DNA of 64,000 bases, from NCBI RefSeq assembly GCF_000237925.1, contig NC_031498.1, positions 14,919,906-14,983,905 on the forward strand, in the 5' to 3' direction. Of this stretch, positions 41,501-49,342 are shown piece after piece. The notes under the pieces were generated by a model that was not told the DNA's origin, searched no databases, and saw only the letters and a program-made list of their open reading frames with translations. A program made the translations under genes and the position numbers. Every line of letters begins with the position of its first letter. Within the stretch, counting starts at the first letter, position 1. The stretch comes from Schistosoma mansoni (lineage: Eukaryota > Platyhelminthes > Trematoda > Strigeidida > Schistosomatidae).

Positions 41501-44500
41501 NNNNNNNNNNNNNNNNNNNNNNNNNNNNNNNNNNNNNNNNNNNNNNNNNNNNNNNNNNNNNNNNNNNNNCTCTGAGATGCAGGTACATCCAGCTGACGAG
41601 CCCCAAATAGGATGAAACGAGCGTCCTAGATTCCACTGCTAGCCACTATCCATCTTTGTTATTAATGCTTGTGAATAAGGGCTACATTGAGGCAATAAGC
41701 ACAATATGCACATATGCCAATAAGAGACTGATCAATTGCAATCCTAAACATCAATGGGAAGATTCAAACAAACAATACCAAGTGAATTTGCAACTTAGAG
41801 TGGATAAAAAAACAACGATGCATGCAAAAGTAAACTACAAACATTACCATATGGCACATAAGGACTGACGAATTTACAGAGCTGAAAGCTAATATTATAC
41901 ATCACACCACACTTAGTTTTACATAGTAAAACTTTCTAACACTTTTGGAACATTAACTGACCAAAACTATAATAAATAGGCGAAAAAAGCAGACTAGATG
42001 GAGTTCCGAAAAATTCAAAAGAACTTAGTATCATGGAAATTGAAAAAGCTAGAATCTTGAGGGTGACATAATTTATGAAAACACTATATATGCAGAAAAA
42101 TAATTACTACATCAGAAATTCTGGACAAAGGAATAAACGAACGTGCTGACATGTCTACATCATACTGATGAGCAAGACACATGAATATAAATTATGAATT
42201 TTTATAGACTTTTAACAAAAATATGGTCACTAACATGTAAAAATCTGATTTTACCTCACGTTGGAACATAAGCAATGAGGAGCTTTACGATAAGTGGTCA
42301 CGACGACCGGAGACCACTAGCAACGTGTCATAAAGACTATGATATGTGCAAAAATATAGGGTGTTTTATAATTAGTCCCGTGAGCAGGTTAAGATATACC
42401 ACACAAGTCCAAATACAGCTTGATGAGTTTTAGGAAACATCATTGCTTTAATAGATTAATCTGATCAGCTTGATACTTTGTATAACAAAATTTTAATCTA
42501 GCAGTCACCACATGTATATTTGATTCTGGAATAATTTCTCCACAGAATGCTGTTGCATAGGAAGTCATAACGTACAAAGATAATTTTACAAGAATTTCCA
42601 TCTGAATTCACACGGAAAGTTTCACAACAGTTGGGGGCCGAGTGAGTGGGAGATATTAGATAAACAACACCACAAATCAGTTTACATTCACGGTTATCCA
42701 CACAAACAATGAAGGGTCGTGTCTAATAATGAACAATATTGATATTAAAGCATGTAAGTGACTTACATTAACCATTGCCATACTGGCAACCTTGAAAACT
42801 GTGGCACGTTCACGAGCCAAGTTAAAACGTTGCAATAGTTCAGTGGGATCACGAGCAGATTCTACATCACCGACAGAACGCCGAAGTTCTTCACCTTTTC
42901 GATTCATTGTCAACTGATAACGTTCGAGATCAGTCACATGGGCTTCCAGTTTCACAAGCGCATCGTTAATAAACCTAATTCCATTCTCATCAGTCGTAGA
43001 CGATGTCTTGTAATCATCATCATCTTCATATCCATCAGCATACGCATCCGAATCATAACCTGAAAGTAAATAATTAATGGGTAATTTCAACACGTACCAT
43101 ATGTACACAAAATATATGCTATCGAATAACGAGGTTTTGCTGACTGAATGAATTATCGACCACAGTAGTGAAGCAAGAGATTTCAAAATAAGTTGTATAA
43201 TTTTTGTTCAACCAGCGAGTTTACAGGTAAAATATCAACTTACAGCAACAAATGAACGCTTTAAGCAATGATCGTATGACCATTACAATTATTTATGGAA
43301 AAAATTCACCACAAACAATTACTAAGAAGCAAAGTTCACACTAATGGCATATATATGAGCTATGGAGTACGGATATTAAACGTACTCACAATTAGCAAGT
43401 TATTGCAGTGAAAATCACGTACTCTGATGATTACCATCTGCCAAAAAACATTTAAACTTCTAGAAACTGATCTAATCCATACAAAACACCTACGTGAGAG
43501 AACAAAATAATTAATTAGAATTGAATTGGAATACGAATTTTCGGAAAGGTTGCTATAGAACAACTTAAAAGTACCCATGTAGTTATTTATATTTACATTT
43601 CGTTAAGGTAACAACTTTGTAGCCTATCTGACTACTTTCACGTTAATATCTCTATTGAACAAAATTGTTCTTGTACTTTGTAGAAATCTTAAGGCCTGGC
43701 TTATGCATGAGTTACGTCCAGTAGTGACTAACATCGTGTTGAAAGTTACGCGTTTTACTCAGTAATATATAAAGATTATAAGCATTGATTTATATACAAA
43801 GAAAAACGATAGACAAGGAAATTAAAATCCGTTGACAACTTGGTAACTGCTTAGTTGGTGATACACGTTTCTGCATCAATGCTTTCATGGCACAGGCAGT
43901 GTACAAGCTCACTGAAAAGTCAGAAGTAACATCACCTAAATATTAAATAATCCATAAATTATACTATGGATGATCACAGATACACAAGCCACAATAATCA
44001 AAAATTCACCAACATAATGTGAGACAACTGCTTCCAGTGATGACACAAACTTTGAATAGCAAAAATAATGAATGTATTTATATGCTGTATGAAACGTTCT
44101 TATCAGTGTGAATAACAAGCATAGGTAGTGTGCTATCCTGAAGCTGCAGTACTTGGCTTAATGTCTAAAACAAATCAACTAACTGATAAATTTATGGTAA
44201 AGTGGATTTGGAAATATTAAACCATAACTGTAATTCAATGCTTTAGAGTCAAAACTTATACTTAAGGCTGGTCATACATTATTGCCCTGAAATTTTTGCT
44301 AGTTTTGTGTACGCTTAGAAACCTAAAAGTGATGCTCCTCACGAAATTCTCAATCACGTGATATTTTGCTCCTATTACAAAATATTGACTTTGTTTGATT
44401 AGCAAGCTGTTGAGACGTTAAACACTGTAATTACTAAATTCGGATTTTTACAAGACTACGTTGCTATAAGCCATATTTGATCTTTCTTTGAAGACATAAT

Positions 44501-47500
44501 AATTGCTGAACTTTTAAGCTGTTTACTTAAACAATTAAGATAACTATCTACTGTTTTTAGCAAAGTTGATTGACAGACAAGCCTGTTATTTTTATTGTAA
44601 ATTTGGGATCATATTAGGCTATTTCGAAATTAATATGTTCACGATTTGTTAAGTGCCTAGCTATTCCTTTCATTATTATGTTGCCAATATTTCTGCTTTC
44701 GAGAGGAATTTGAAGAGGTTTCCTAGTTGCACTCGTCCTACTTGCAGTTAGGCCCAAAAATACTCTCATCAAGGTCTGAAAATGTTCTCCAAAAGAAGCG
44801 ACAGCCTTTAATCGACCCACGTTAACGACGATATGGTCTACCAATGTCAACTGTTGGGTCGATGTTGCAAGCCAACATACTACGCAGTGTTTCTTTCAAT
44901 ACTATAAATGAGACGTGAAAATACAGATGCAGCGAATGTTCATGATTACCACTTTGGTGAGCTGGAATTTCATAAGCACCACTTAAGTCGCTATCAATTT
45001 AACTTCACCTAAATATTTGGTCACCTAAATTGTCCATTCTACGTACATTTGGGTCCTCATATTTAATGAAGTTAGACAACTTTCAGCAGAACTGATATTT
45101 CATTTAACCAGAAATGTTGTCAGTAAGAAGGCAGACAGACTGCAAGTAGCTATGCCATGCAACCCGAAATATGTATGACCTAATTTAATTGGAAAACGCT
45201 GACAACCATCTACCACAATCCAGGGTATAAATGCCTTTATCTGTTTTCTGATACACTTATGTCTGCAATATCAAAATAGCTTGTCATTAAGCCTACGCAT
45301 GTCAAAAAAAGCGAAGTTGGAACTTCAAACTGATATAGTCGGGTTGGAAAAATATAAATACAAGAGTTTTAAATGGAGGTTTTAAAGAGGCGACATAAAT
45401 CTATAAAACAGGATATCAGAGTCTTGATTAGCTAGATTTGTCCAACTTAAAGTCATAAAATATCCCTTGAGGATTGATTATAGGAAGCTAAATATGTCAC
45501 TCCATGAACTTATATAGTTAACAATGGTTCCAGTAAAAGTCGATCATCGACTTCGATGCTAGAACACATATGCTCTTGCCCAAGTATTTTATTTAATCAC
45601 ATATATCTTGCCCAAGTAGCCAATCTACATTATCACGGTGTGGTGAAAACAACACGATAAAATCCAACAGAAGTCGAAACAATTTAGAAGAAATCATGAT
45701 AAGAAAGACTGAAGATTGAGAATATGGCTCCAAAAACCATAAATTGTATTTATAAAGTAATAGTTCAAATTCTAGAGGAAGGACGCGCTCAACTACTTTA
45801 CGCCTCACCATTATTTTGTTATTGGTAAAGACCAATCCTGATGCAATATTCTGCATTTAGAGATAAAAGGATTGTTAACTAAGGTGGTCATAAGACTGTA
45901 TTTTGTCAGCATCTTCAAATAAGAATGTGTCTTCTGCGTTCTCTAAGACAAAAAGAGGACCTCTGGGTAGTTCAAATCCTGGGAACTTAAGTGAAAATGT
46001 CTCTAGGACACTGATTACATATACAGTAGGTTAAGATAAAGAAACATTTCCCGGCGTCAAACACTGAACAAATATTTCTTGCTTGATGTTTGTCACATAC
46101 TGACACTGTCACACATATACCATTTTATGATCAATAGATTTCGGTACTGACCACTTCCCGTATTTGAAAAGTTAAATGCAATGCTAGAAACTTATGAGAA
46201 AAAGTAGACTGAAGCCTCTGTGCAGTTAGCCTTTTATAACTCCTACATCCATTTGTAGAGAAGCAGAATTTCTGGTTATCAGTAAGGAACTTTTCTCATT
46301 CACCACATCAAGCTAAAATGTCCCCTATCCATTTGTCTGGCGCCTGGGGACCATCAGGCACATTTTCCACATATGGTTTTAGTGGGTGGTCACAATAGAC
46401 AGGGCTGGTCGCATTATCAAAGTACCAGCTTACCCAAGAACAAAGAATCGACAACTTGATGTTAACTTGCATTGACTACAAATCGAGATCAGTGATGATG
46501 TGAGTAATTATTTTCTAACGAAAAAACTGAAGATAGGGATTAAAATGTCTCGAAGGTTTTTAATAGCATCATACACTACAATGATGTCATCTGAATTTAC
46601 GTTGCGTCGAAATGAAATAAGCAAATTTGAGATTCCTGTGTCACCGAAATAAAATCGCTGAGACCCTACACCTTATTATTAGGCAAAAAGGGTGAATAAT
46701 TACAGTTATTTAGCTAACGCGAAATATAAGCTTGACAAAAACGGATGACAACAGACGACAATGATTGAATCGGAGATGGGAAGCCAAATAACTTTTGACG
46801 TTAAAAATTTCAGGCAAAAGATCACAAATTTGCATGGTTAATCGGTCAGACACAGAAATTCCGAATACCGGCAAACTGGTTATGTAACGGCAAAACATCA
46901 TGTTGAAACAGAATTCAGTTAGTCAATAGTGAATTTTTTACAAGTAGTCAGAATGTTTAACAATCATATTACACTTTTGTTAAGTGATGTGATCTAATGT
47001 GATCTAAACTGTGTATTAACTACTTTTTGCAGCTCTAGATTGGGATAGATGAGTAGAAATATTTTGCCGCAAAAAAGTGGATTAAGTTTGTTTTAGGCAT
47101 TATCTGTAATGCATAGTGACAGATCTCTGAAATCATGCATGTAATTACTAACATAAATCTGCAAAGCAAAGAGAGAAGATAACTAAATTAAAATAACTAG
47201 AAGACTAACTTGGACTGACAACATAACAATTGTGCCCACAGGATTATTCATCTTACAACAATTATTTATACACAGATAGAAAGACCACACAAACTATACA
47301 AGTGATTAGACCGCAAATGCCCCGGTATAGTTGAGGGTGGGGAGAGTCTGCTCTCACATGGCCAGGCGTATACAGCCACTCTCAGGGAAGTCCTACTCAC
47401 TGTCTTCTCGTGGTGAGGGTGTTGTTCACGAAATCGAGAGGACGAAAAGCGATTGTCCAGCTCTTTAACGGAGTTGGTGGGAACGAAGGGTCCACCTGAG

Positions 47501-48140
47501 GGAGTCAGAAAACCCTGAATCCAGACCAATGGTGCATATGGGCTTCAGGATCCTGAGGGGACACACGGCGTACGAACCTATTGTTGTTCACTGACTACCC
47601 TGGGACTGCATCTTCTAACGTTGCTCCACTGCCTTGCAGATTAAACCTTCAGGTCAAAATCTCGGAGAGTGGCTCCTTAGGAAAACCAACTGCCTCGACT
47701 TGGGCACCCGGACAGTATCACAGCCCTCACACAAATTAGTAGTGAGTACTACTGGCTTCATTATTATTTCGTGGCGCATTTATATTTGGTGCCCCCATTC
47801 ACCAATGAGTGAAGTCATTAAGGTTGGAAAACTACGCACACACTACTAAACAGAAATCCTATCACTAGTGCATGGTGTCCACTAATATGCAAGCCATATA
47901 CCTTGAAGATAGGTCAAAACAGGGACATATTAAACCCGGAGACTAACTTAGAAAAAGCTATGATCTAAAAGAAAATATGGTGATAACACACACTGATGAA
48001 GCTTAGTTGTGACAACGGCAACTAGTAAAGAAATACACATACCGTAAGCACTCGCTGATTTCGGGGAACAGACTTAGGTGGAAGACATGCTAGTATGCAT
48101 TCAACATGATTTTTGTGATGATATAAATAAAAGAATAAAC

Positions 48141-48181
<41 letters not shown>

Positions 48182-49342
48182 CTCTTCGCAAGAGGAATAT
48201 GGTCACGAGGGCTCTAGGCGACAAACATTTAGACGTTGCATAGCTCCTAAAATAGGATGATTGGACTGACTTCTTAACAGTGATTTTCCTTCTCATACAG
48301 AAGACCTAGTAGATCAGTTAGTGTAAAATACATTTCAGTAATTTGGATTATGAGATTTAAGTTTACTTCTGCGTCGTTCTGGATGTATTTTACATAACCA
48401 CCGAGAGGTAACTTGGTATTGTGAGGTTAGAACCACACATACTTCGGCCCGGGTGGTCTTATATTCTGCATAAACTAAAAACAATAAACAGGGCTGAACT
48501 CAGTTAAATATAGCTTCACTTGATGACTATATCGTTTTTTTACTCAGACAAAGTGAGAGCAAACGAGGGCTTTCCCGCCTGATATACACTACTTTCATAC
48601 CTTTGATTTATACAAAGTGCACAGGAAAGACAATAGTGAATGGTTAGTTGCGTCTTTATTACCAAATAAATACATGACTGAAGTTATAGATATAGATTAA
48701 GTGATGACGCGACGATGTCTAGAAAGTTCAGGCCAAAATAAGAACCCAAAATTATGGTAAGGGTAGTCCACACACGAACATATGTACGCCTAAATAGGTG
48801 TAGTTTCAATAAACGCAAACCTTAGTTCTTAGTTCCAAGCCCTTGTGAAGATTTTGTACTAACACTATGATGCATCAAAATAAAACAAAAATGCCAAAAG
48901 AGTTTTGTCCCAAGTGGGTGATAATCTAGGGTTGGTCAAATTCCAAATTTTGGAATGGAATTCTGACCCAACAACGTTTCTTACCTTGCTTCCGTAAAGC
49001 CACTGCTGCTGTTTTAGAATTAGAGAGTGCTGACAACCATGCTAATTGCTCACTCTCAGAGTTAGCCTTTATATGAAATTTTTGTGCACTGCTATTTGAG
49101 ATTTCGAAATAAACCGTTCCTATTTTTTTGACAGTAGCATCCGCAAGTTTGATAGTTCCACGACAGGTATGAGCCATCTCTGCTGGATTCCTAGGAAAAA
49201 TGAATACCAGGACAAAATGATACCTGTAATACGACAACAAGCCATTTTGTAATACGAACCATCTTTTTTGATATCCCTTCAAATAATTTGTCCACTTATA
49301 AAGGTAACCTTTCATACAATCCCTCTCGAGACTTAGATCCAT
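8440..49342 (-). CDS. OSBP: Oxysterol-binding protein (OSBP), ten exons over 41 kb
   Basis: OSBP exchanges sterol for PI4P at ER-Golgi contact sites. Exons in transcript order: 49342-49224, 49190-48985, 43059-42767, 35146-34960, 24089-23441, 19999-19765, 15508-15263, 11713-11396, 10663-10174, 8585-8440. Every junction is GT-AG and every codon phase fits, giving 962 codons plus stop. The PH domain (residues ~11-105) holds KGYLYKWTNYLKGYQKRWFVL, which binds Golgi PI4P/ARF1 in the family. A coiled-coil-prone part follows (~180-265), then a Ser/Asp-rich linker with FFAT-like DDDFYDAEE (~371-379) for VAP binding. The ORD has LNLWSIMKNCIGKEL (~543), KPFNPLLGETYE (619-630), EQVSHHPP (644-651, split by an intron) and terminal GKYWEHK...DWSMCPKIY. 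Human OSBP is about 807 residues; the extra length is mainly the linker. The start is the first ATG after an in-frame stop at 49388-49390; an upstream exon cannot be excluded. The introns are full of mobile DNA. Confidence 0.93.
8985..9335. repeat. GC-rich block with a 60-bp tandem repeat, OSBP intron 9
   Basis: A G+C-rich island in AT-rich DNA. Two imperfect 60-bp units lie at 9204-9263 and 9264-9323, each starting GGA(C/T)(A/G)TCGGATGT and containing GCAGG(C/T)(C/T)G(G/A)(T/C)GGAG. The left part (about 9013-9035) resembles an LTR-element primer-binding region (TTTGGTGTCGCTGCC), so the block may derive from a mobile element, but I cannot assign it. Both long open frames across it are compositional artefacts. 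Confidence 0.45.
9396..9897 (+). mobile_element. Solo LTR, 502 bp, with 5-bp target duplication
   Basis: The LTR starts TGTTATGTCC, ends GTTATAACA and is flanked by TTGAT on both sides (9391-9395 and 9898-9902). It aligns end to end with the LTR at 28567-29100, sharing TTCACAGCCACATTTGGCT and ATTTTCTATTTTATG. No internal coding region is attached, so it is a solo LTR fossil left by LTR-LTR recombination, in OSBP intron 9. The clade is probably Gypsy-like, by its 5-bp duplication and TG...CA ends. It is moderately old, because it is clearly diverged from its sister copy. Confidence 0.85.
10174..10663 (-). CDS. OSBP: OSBP exon 9
   Basis: Encodes VTGAVLDKSGDVRYVLNGTWD, then VLWQSNPLPPDAERMYCFT, PTDSRLRPDQRLMEAGRWD and a charged Arg/Glu/Gln-rich helix, ending in a low-complexity Ser/Gln stretch. 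These are the distal ORD strands and the C-terminal helix of the family. The donor GTAAGT falls after 10174, leaving phase 1. The reading frame that runs on to 10127 is intronic. Confidence 0.92.
11396..11713 (-). CDS. OSBP: OSBP exon 8
   Basis: Begins VSHHPPACALHCES, completing the EQVSHHPP signature with exon 7. It continues through KFRGKYLQINPVGTCHLVF, GHHYTWHKIPLTVHNIIVG and KPYSYFSNDKPRR. The two His residues of the signature contact the PI4P phosphate in OSBP-related proteins. 318 bp, phase 0 at both ends. Confidence 0.93.
15263..15508 (-). CDS. OSBP: OSBP exon 7
   Basis: Encodes VNFSEPLSMLQRLTEDFEY, SLEQMAYVAAFTVSAYATT, KPFNPLLGETYE and ends FAEQ. This is the N-terminal ORD core forming the sterol tunnel. 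246 bp, phase 0 at both ends, 82 codons. Confidence 0.93.
16594..17515 (-). mobile_element. Decayed 3' part of an RTE LINE, OSBP intron 6
   Basis: Aligns in reverse orientation with the LINE 3' regions at 40212-40997 and 30850-31860. The plus-strand left edge shows CAGTCAGTCAGTCA (16595-16608), the complement of the family's tail repeat. Recognisable stretches include the CCAACCACTGGTTA region near 16895 and the frame near 17270-17510 with LQMRNVAPG, matching PSKCEMLLQDW of better copies. Frames are heavily interrupted. Confidence 0.7.
19765..19999 (-). CDS. OSBP: OSBP exon 6
   Basis: Encodes a Ser/Asp/Glu-rich linker end, then IKKRLPIVRRLSIPPKPNIS and LNLWSIMKNCIGKELTKIPM. The latter is the lid and first helix of the ORD, nearly identical to human OSBP. 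It starts with the third base of a codon from exon 5 and ends in phase 0. Flanking frames in 20070-19708 are intronic. Confidence 0.93.
20845..22430 (+). mobile_element. Penelope-like retroelement, 5'-truncated, OSBP intron 5
   Basis: Three consecutive frame pieces (20885-21274, 21282-21464, 21461-21919) read QIDGIAMGSPLGPILAYLF, LYCRYIDDTFIIAD (RT catalytic YIDD) and KMNFLDVTLSR. A GIY-YIG-type endonuclease region follows with ICIYKISCSSGNSYIERTTR and HLIDGGHNVDKSESFRVIYG. RT followed by GIY-YIG is diagnostic of Penelope-like elements. The copy starts inside the RT core, is frame-disrupted and is antisense to OSBP. The 3' boundary near 22430 is approximate. Confidence 0.88.
23441..24089 (-). 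CDS. OSBP: OSBP exon 5 (FFAT-bearing linker)
   Basis: Encodes a low-complexity Ser/Asp/Asn/Glu-rich linker of about 216 residues. Near its middle is NEDTSDDDFYDAEE, an FFAT-like motif with an acidic flank in the position where human OSBP has its VAP-binding EFFDA motif. A second acidic stretch, SDVGFTDDEADEYADQ, lies near the 3' end. The large size of this linker explains most of the excess length over human OSBP. Both splice sites keep phase (2 bases in, 2 bases out). Confidence 0.88.
25390..26640 (-). mobile_element. RTE-type LINE, 5' endonuclease part with internal loss
   Basis: Minus-strand frame 26601-26410 reads FIGTWNVRTMWETGKTSQLA and EMRRYKLTVLEISETH, the start of the AP-endonuclease domain of the same family as 2925-3607. 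Endonuclease sequence continues, with broken frames, to about 25570. It then joins sequence matching the post-RT region (compare 25500-25545 with 3440-3475). The RT core between them is absent, so the element is internally deleted. Confidence 0.75.
26641..27165 (-). repeat. LINE 5'-region module, copy C
   Basis: Read on the minus strand, this block leads into the endonuclease at 26601. Its outer 300 bases (about 26865-27160) are near-identical to 47490-47770, including CAATGGTGCATATGGGCTTC and CCTGGGACTGCATCTT on the plus strand. Inner parts differ between the two copies, so one 5' module is shared by at least two LINE lineages or was captured by one of them. Confidence 0.6.
27426..31864 (+). 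mobile_element. Full-length RTE-type LINE with 11-bp TSD, OSBP intron 4
   Basis: Flanked by direct repeats AGAACCCAGAA at 27415-27425 and 31865-31875. After subtracting an inserted 534-bp LTR plus its 5-bp duplication, the element is about 3.9 kb. A 5' UTR runs to about 28130. The AP endonuclease follows: VRAFSIRTLCHIGQQASLAR, then VVIVAGDFNAQVG, LDHIAISLRRRG and DSDHALVRAR. The RT (29990-31000) has AAGPDRFTPEIFKDDG, VVFLDLKAAFDSVDREVLW and SGVRQGCPLS, but the YADD-box region is shortened (LEYADKMQSLL). The C-terminal RLRWLGHVLRM-type region lies at about 31330-31380 and the tail is TGACTGACTGACTGA. Several stops and a deletion make it non-functional. It is antisense to OSBP. Confidence 0.9.
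28567..29100 (+). mobile_element. Solo LTR (534 bp) nested in the RTE LINE
   Basis: Starts TGTTATATCC, ends GTCACAACA and is flanked by TTTCC at 28562-28566 and 29101-29105. It interrupts the endonuclease part of the LINE between its left part and the VAGDFNAQVG motif. It belongs to the same family as 9396-9897. No internal region remains, so it is a solo LTR fossil, younger than the LINE it entered. Confidence 0.9.
32370..32516 (+). repeat. Short hammerhead-bearing SINE-like repeat with inverted ends
   Basis: A 147-bp unit bounded by inverted repeats: TTGAGATCATGGGTCAATTG at the left and CAATTGACTCATGATCTCAA at the right, with one mismatch over about 22 bases. The right arm is the usual 3' end of the tRNA-derived SINE also seen at 36780-36965. 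The left arm is its inverted copy. Between them is a hammerhead motif. The A and B boxes of the SINE are absent. Lies in OSBP intron 4, antisense to the gene. Confidence 0.75.
32423..32466 (+). ncRNA. Hammerhead ribozyme motif with intact core
   Basis: Stem I is CACTG (32423-32427) with CAGTG (32462-32466). The core is CTGAGGA (32428-32434). Stem II is GTCC (32435-32438) with GGAC (32446-32449) around a 7-base loop. GAA follows (32450-32452), then a short stem III ACGGCCGT (32453-32460), and the predicted cleavage site is after C 32461 (GTC triplet). All conserved core positions (CUGANGA, GAA, NUH) are present and all stems pair fully. Activity is inferred. Confidence 0.8.
34155..34290 (-). 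repeat. Orphan 3'-tail fragment of the RTE LINE
   Basis: Contains CTGTCAGTCAG then CAACGTAGG and CAGGCACATATATGC, matching the complement of the LINE 3' UTR and tail at 40211-40250 and 31790-31860. No ORF portion remains. It is a very short, 5'-truncated copy or a decayed remnant in OSBP intron 4. Confidence 0.6.
34960..35146 (-). CDS. OSBP: OSBP exon 4
   Basis: Encodes SCSEFTHFTRGQFVRWQRIF and NERCALLEQMIEQLAKQLRQ, the coiled-coil-prone helical region after the PH domain, where human OSBP has LEETLEQLAKQHNHLE. Two donors 3 bases apart (after 34963 or after 34960, GTGGTT or GTTAGT) both keep frame; the second fits better. Acceptor ATACAG precedes 35146. Confidence 0.88.
36575..36776 (-). repeat. 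tRNA-derived SINE with degraded hammerhead, minus copy
   Basis: On the minus strand a Pol III promoter-like head (GTGGAGCAGAGGTTATGCG, then GGTTCAGGGTTCAACC) leads into a CTGAGGAGTCCC hammerhead start. The second half of stem II and the GAAA box are altered (GATGAGAGAACGG), so the ribozyme is probably dead. It is oriented with OSBP transcription, and it meets the copy at 36780 head to head. Confidence 0.75.
36780..36990 (+). repeat. tRNA-derived SINE with hammerhead, plus copy
   Basis: Box-A-like TGGTCTAGAGGTTAGGCG and box-B-like GGTTTGATTCC are followed by a hammerhead motif at 36875-36920. In it the core reads CTGGGGA instead of CTGANGA, while stem II (GTCC/GGAC), GAAA and stem I (GCATTG/CAGTGC) are kept. 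The single core change should weaken or abolish cleavage. Direct inverted neighbour of 36575-36776. Confidence 0.75.
37806..38083 (-). mobile_element. Solo LTR fossil of the Gypsy-type family
   Basis: Diverged copy of the LTR at about 5620-5971, sharing GAGAAGTCCA, AAGCGTATATAT, GGGAAATACGAC and AGAAATTCAAATTT. No coding part is attached. Its exact ends and target duplication are not clear. It is more diverged than a recent insertion would be. Lies in OSBP intron 3. Confidence 0.65.
39440..39720 (+). mobile_element. Very old RTE LINE remnant
   Basis: Broken frames resemble the C-terminal RTE region: LFYGCETLPTRVEHMSSLQI aligns with VLLYDCETWSLRVEDTRRLL of the 40401-40973 copy. Further scraps (NIAHAV, then LIGQGSMNI) fall in the expected order. 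Decay is much stronger than in other copies in the window. Confidence 0.5.
40212..40997 (-). mobile_element. 5'-truncated RTE LINE with 9-bp TSD, OSBP intron 3
   Basis: Flanked by GAACGGACA at 40203-40211 and 40998-41006. The minus-strand frame 40973-40401 reads MAFANLRHLWRRRDIRLSI, VLLYDCETWSLRVEDTRRLL, HRLRWLGHVLRMPEHQLPR and SLSHVGRCRLPSWGPRDY, the post-RT C-terminus, and is open for about 190 codons. A 3' UTR with a short repeated tail follows. The long open frame suggests it is one of the younger LINE insertions here. It is in the same orientation as OSBP. Confidence 0.88.
41124..41369 (-). repeat. Sm-alpha-type SINE with hammerhead, minus copy
   Basis: Minus-strand reading gives a Pol III box-B-like GGTTCAAGTCC and then a hammerhead at about 41197-41132. 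The core is CTGACGA, stem II ATCC/GGAT is fully paired (a compensated variant of the other copy's stem), then GAAA, and stem I CCAG/CTGG. The cleavage triplet is ATC. Stem III is weakened. The copy runs into the assembly gap at 41370. It is on the OSBP sense strand. Confidence 0.82.
41370..41569. other. Assembly gap (200 Ns)
   Basis: Exactly 200 N characters, probably a nominal gap. The flanks are inverted copies of the same repeat, which explains why assembly failed. Translated frames crossing it mean nothing. Confidence 0.99.
41570..41788 (+). repeat. Sm-alpha-type SINE with hammerhead, plus copy
   Basis: The hammerhead at about 41586-41650 has CTGACGA, GAAA and a GTC cleavage triplet, but stem II (GCCC/GGAT) and stem I (CCAG/CTAG) each carry a mismatch. 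After the ribozyme a second repeat unit begins (TTGTGAATAAGG...), so this is part of a tandem array cut off at 41788. The arrangement matches the known Sm-alpha hammerhead repeats of schistosomes. Confidence 0.82.
42767..43059 (-). CDS. OSBP: OSBP exon 3
   Basis: Encodes GYDSDAYADGYEDDDDYKTS, a region of helical character containing DALVKLEAHVTDLERYQLTM, and ends LARERATVFKVASMAMVN. The last part aligns with human NERATLFRITSNAMIN. It begins by completing a Gly codon from exon 2, ends in phase 0 and is followed by donor GTAAGT. Confidence 0.92.
43060..47260. other. OSBP intron 2, left part: no recognisable feature
   Basis: About 4.2 kb of AT-rich intron. Short frames (for example 44614-44850 and 45593-45856 on the minus strand) show no motif. 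I could not assign any repeat family here. Confidence 0.45.
47266..47790 (-). repeat. LINE 5'-region module, copy D
   Basis: Reverse-oriented copy that joins two modules: the one shared with 26865-27160 (CAATGGTGCATATGGGCTTC) and the one shared with 1-180 and 355-520 (ACATGGCCAGG, ACGAAAAGCGATT). It shows that the fragments at the window start and the copy C fragment come from overlapping parts of one LINE 5' region. No RT or endonuclease sequence follows. Confidence 0.65.
48143..48179. repeat. (TA)n microsatellite in OSBP intron 2
   Basis: About 18 uninterrupted TA units. The tyrosine-isoleucine frames read across it on both strands are artefacts. Confidence 0.95.
48985..49190 (-). CDS. OSBP: OSBP exon 2 (PH domain, second half)
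   Basis: Encodes NPAEMAHTCRGTIKLADATV, VYFEISNSSAQKFHIKANSE and EQLAWLSALSNSKTAA, the distal strands and the conserved Trp helix of the PH domain. The 33-bp intron 49191-49223 separates it from exon 1. The donor GTAAGA after 48985 leaves phase 1. Confidence 0.93.
49224..49342 (-). CDS. OSBP: OSBP exon 1 (PH domain, first half)
   Basis: Starts MDLSLERDCMKGYLYKWTN and continues YLKGYQKRWFVLQNGLLSYY, the first PH strands with the basic K/R phosphoinositide site. An in-frame stop lies about 45 bases upstream of this ATG, so it is the first possible start if no further 5' exon exists. The long Ala/Gly-rich N-terminus of vertebrate OSBP is missing. Confidence 0.85.

Noticed and set aside
41304-41636. 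Frames of about 90-103 codons across the gap
   Set aside because: They consist mostly of Ns; only repeat sequence flanks them.
48078-48296. Frames rich in YI dipeptides
   Set aside because: Translation of a TA microsatellite on both strands.
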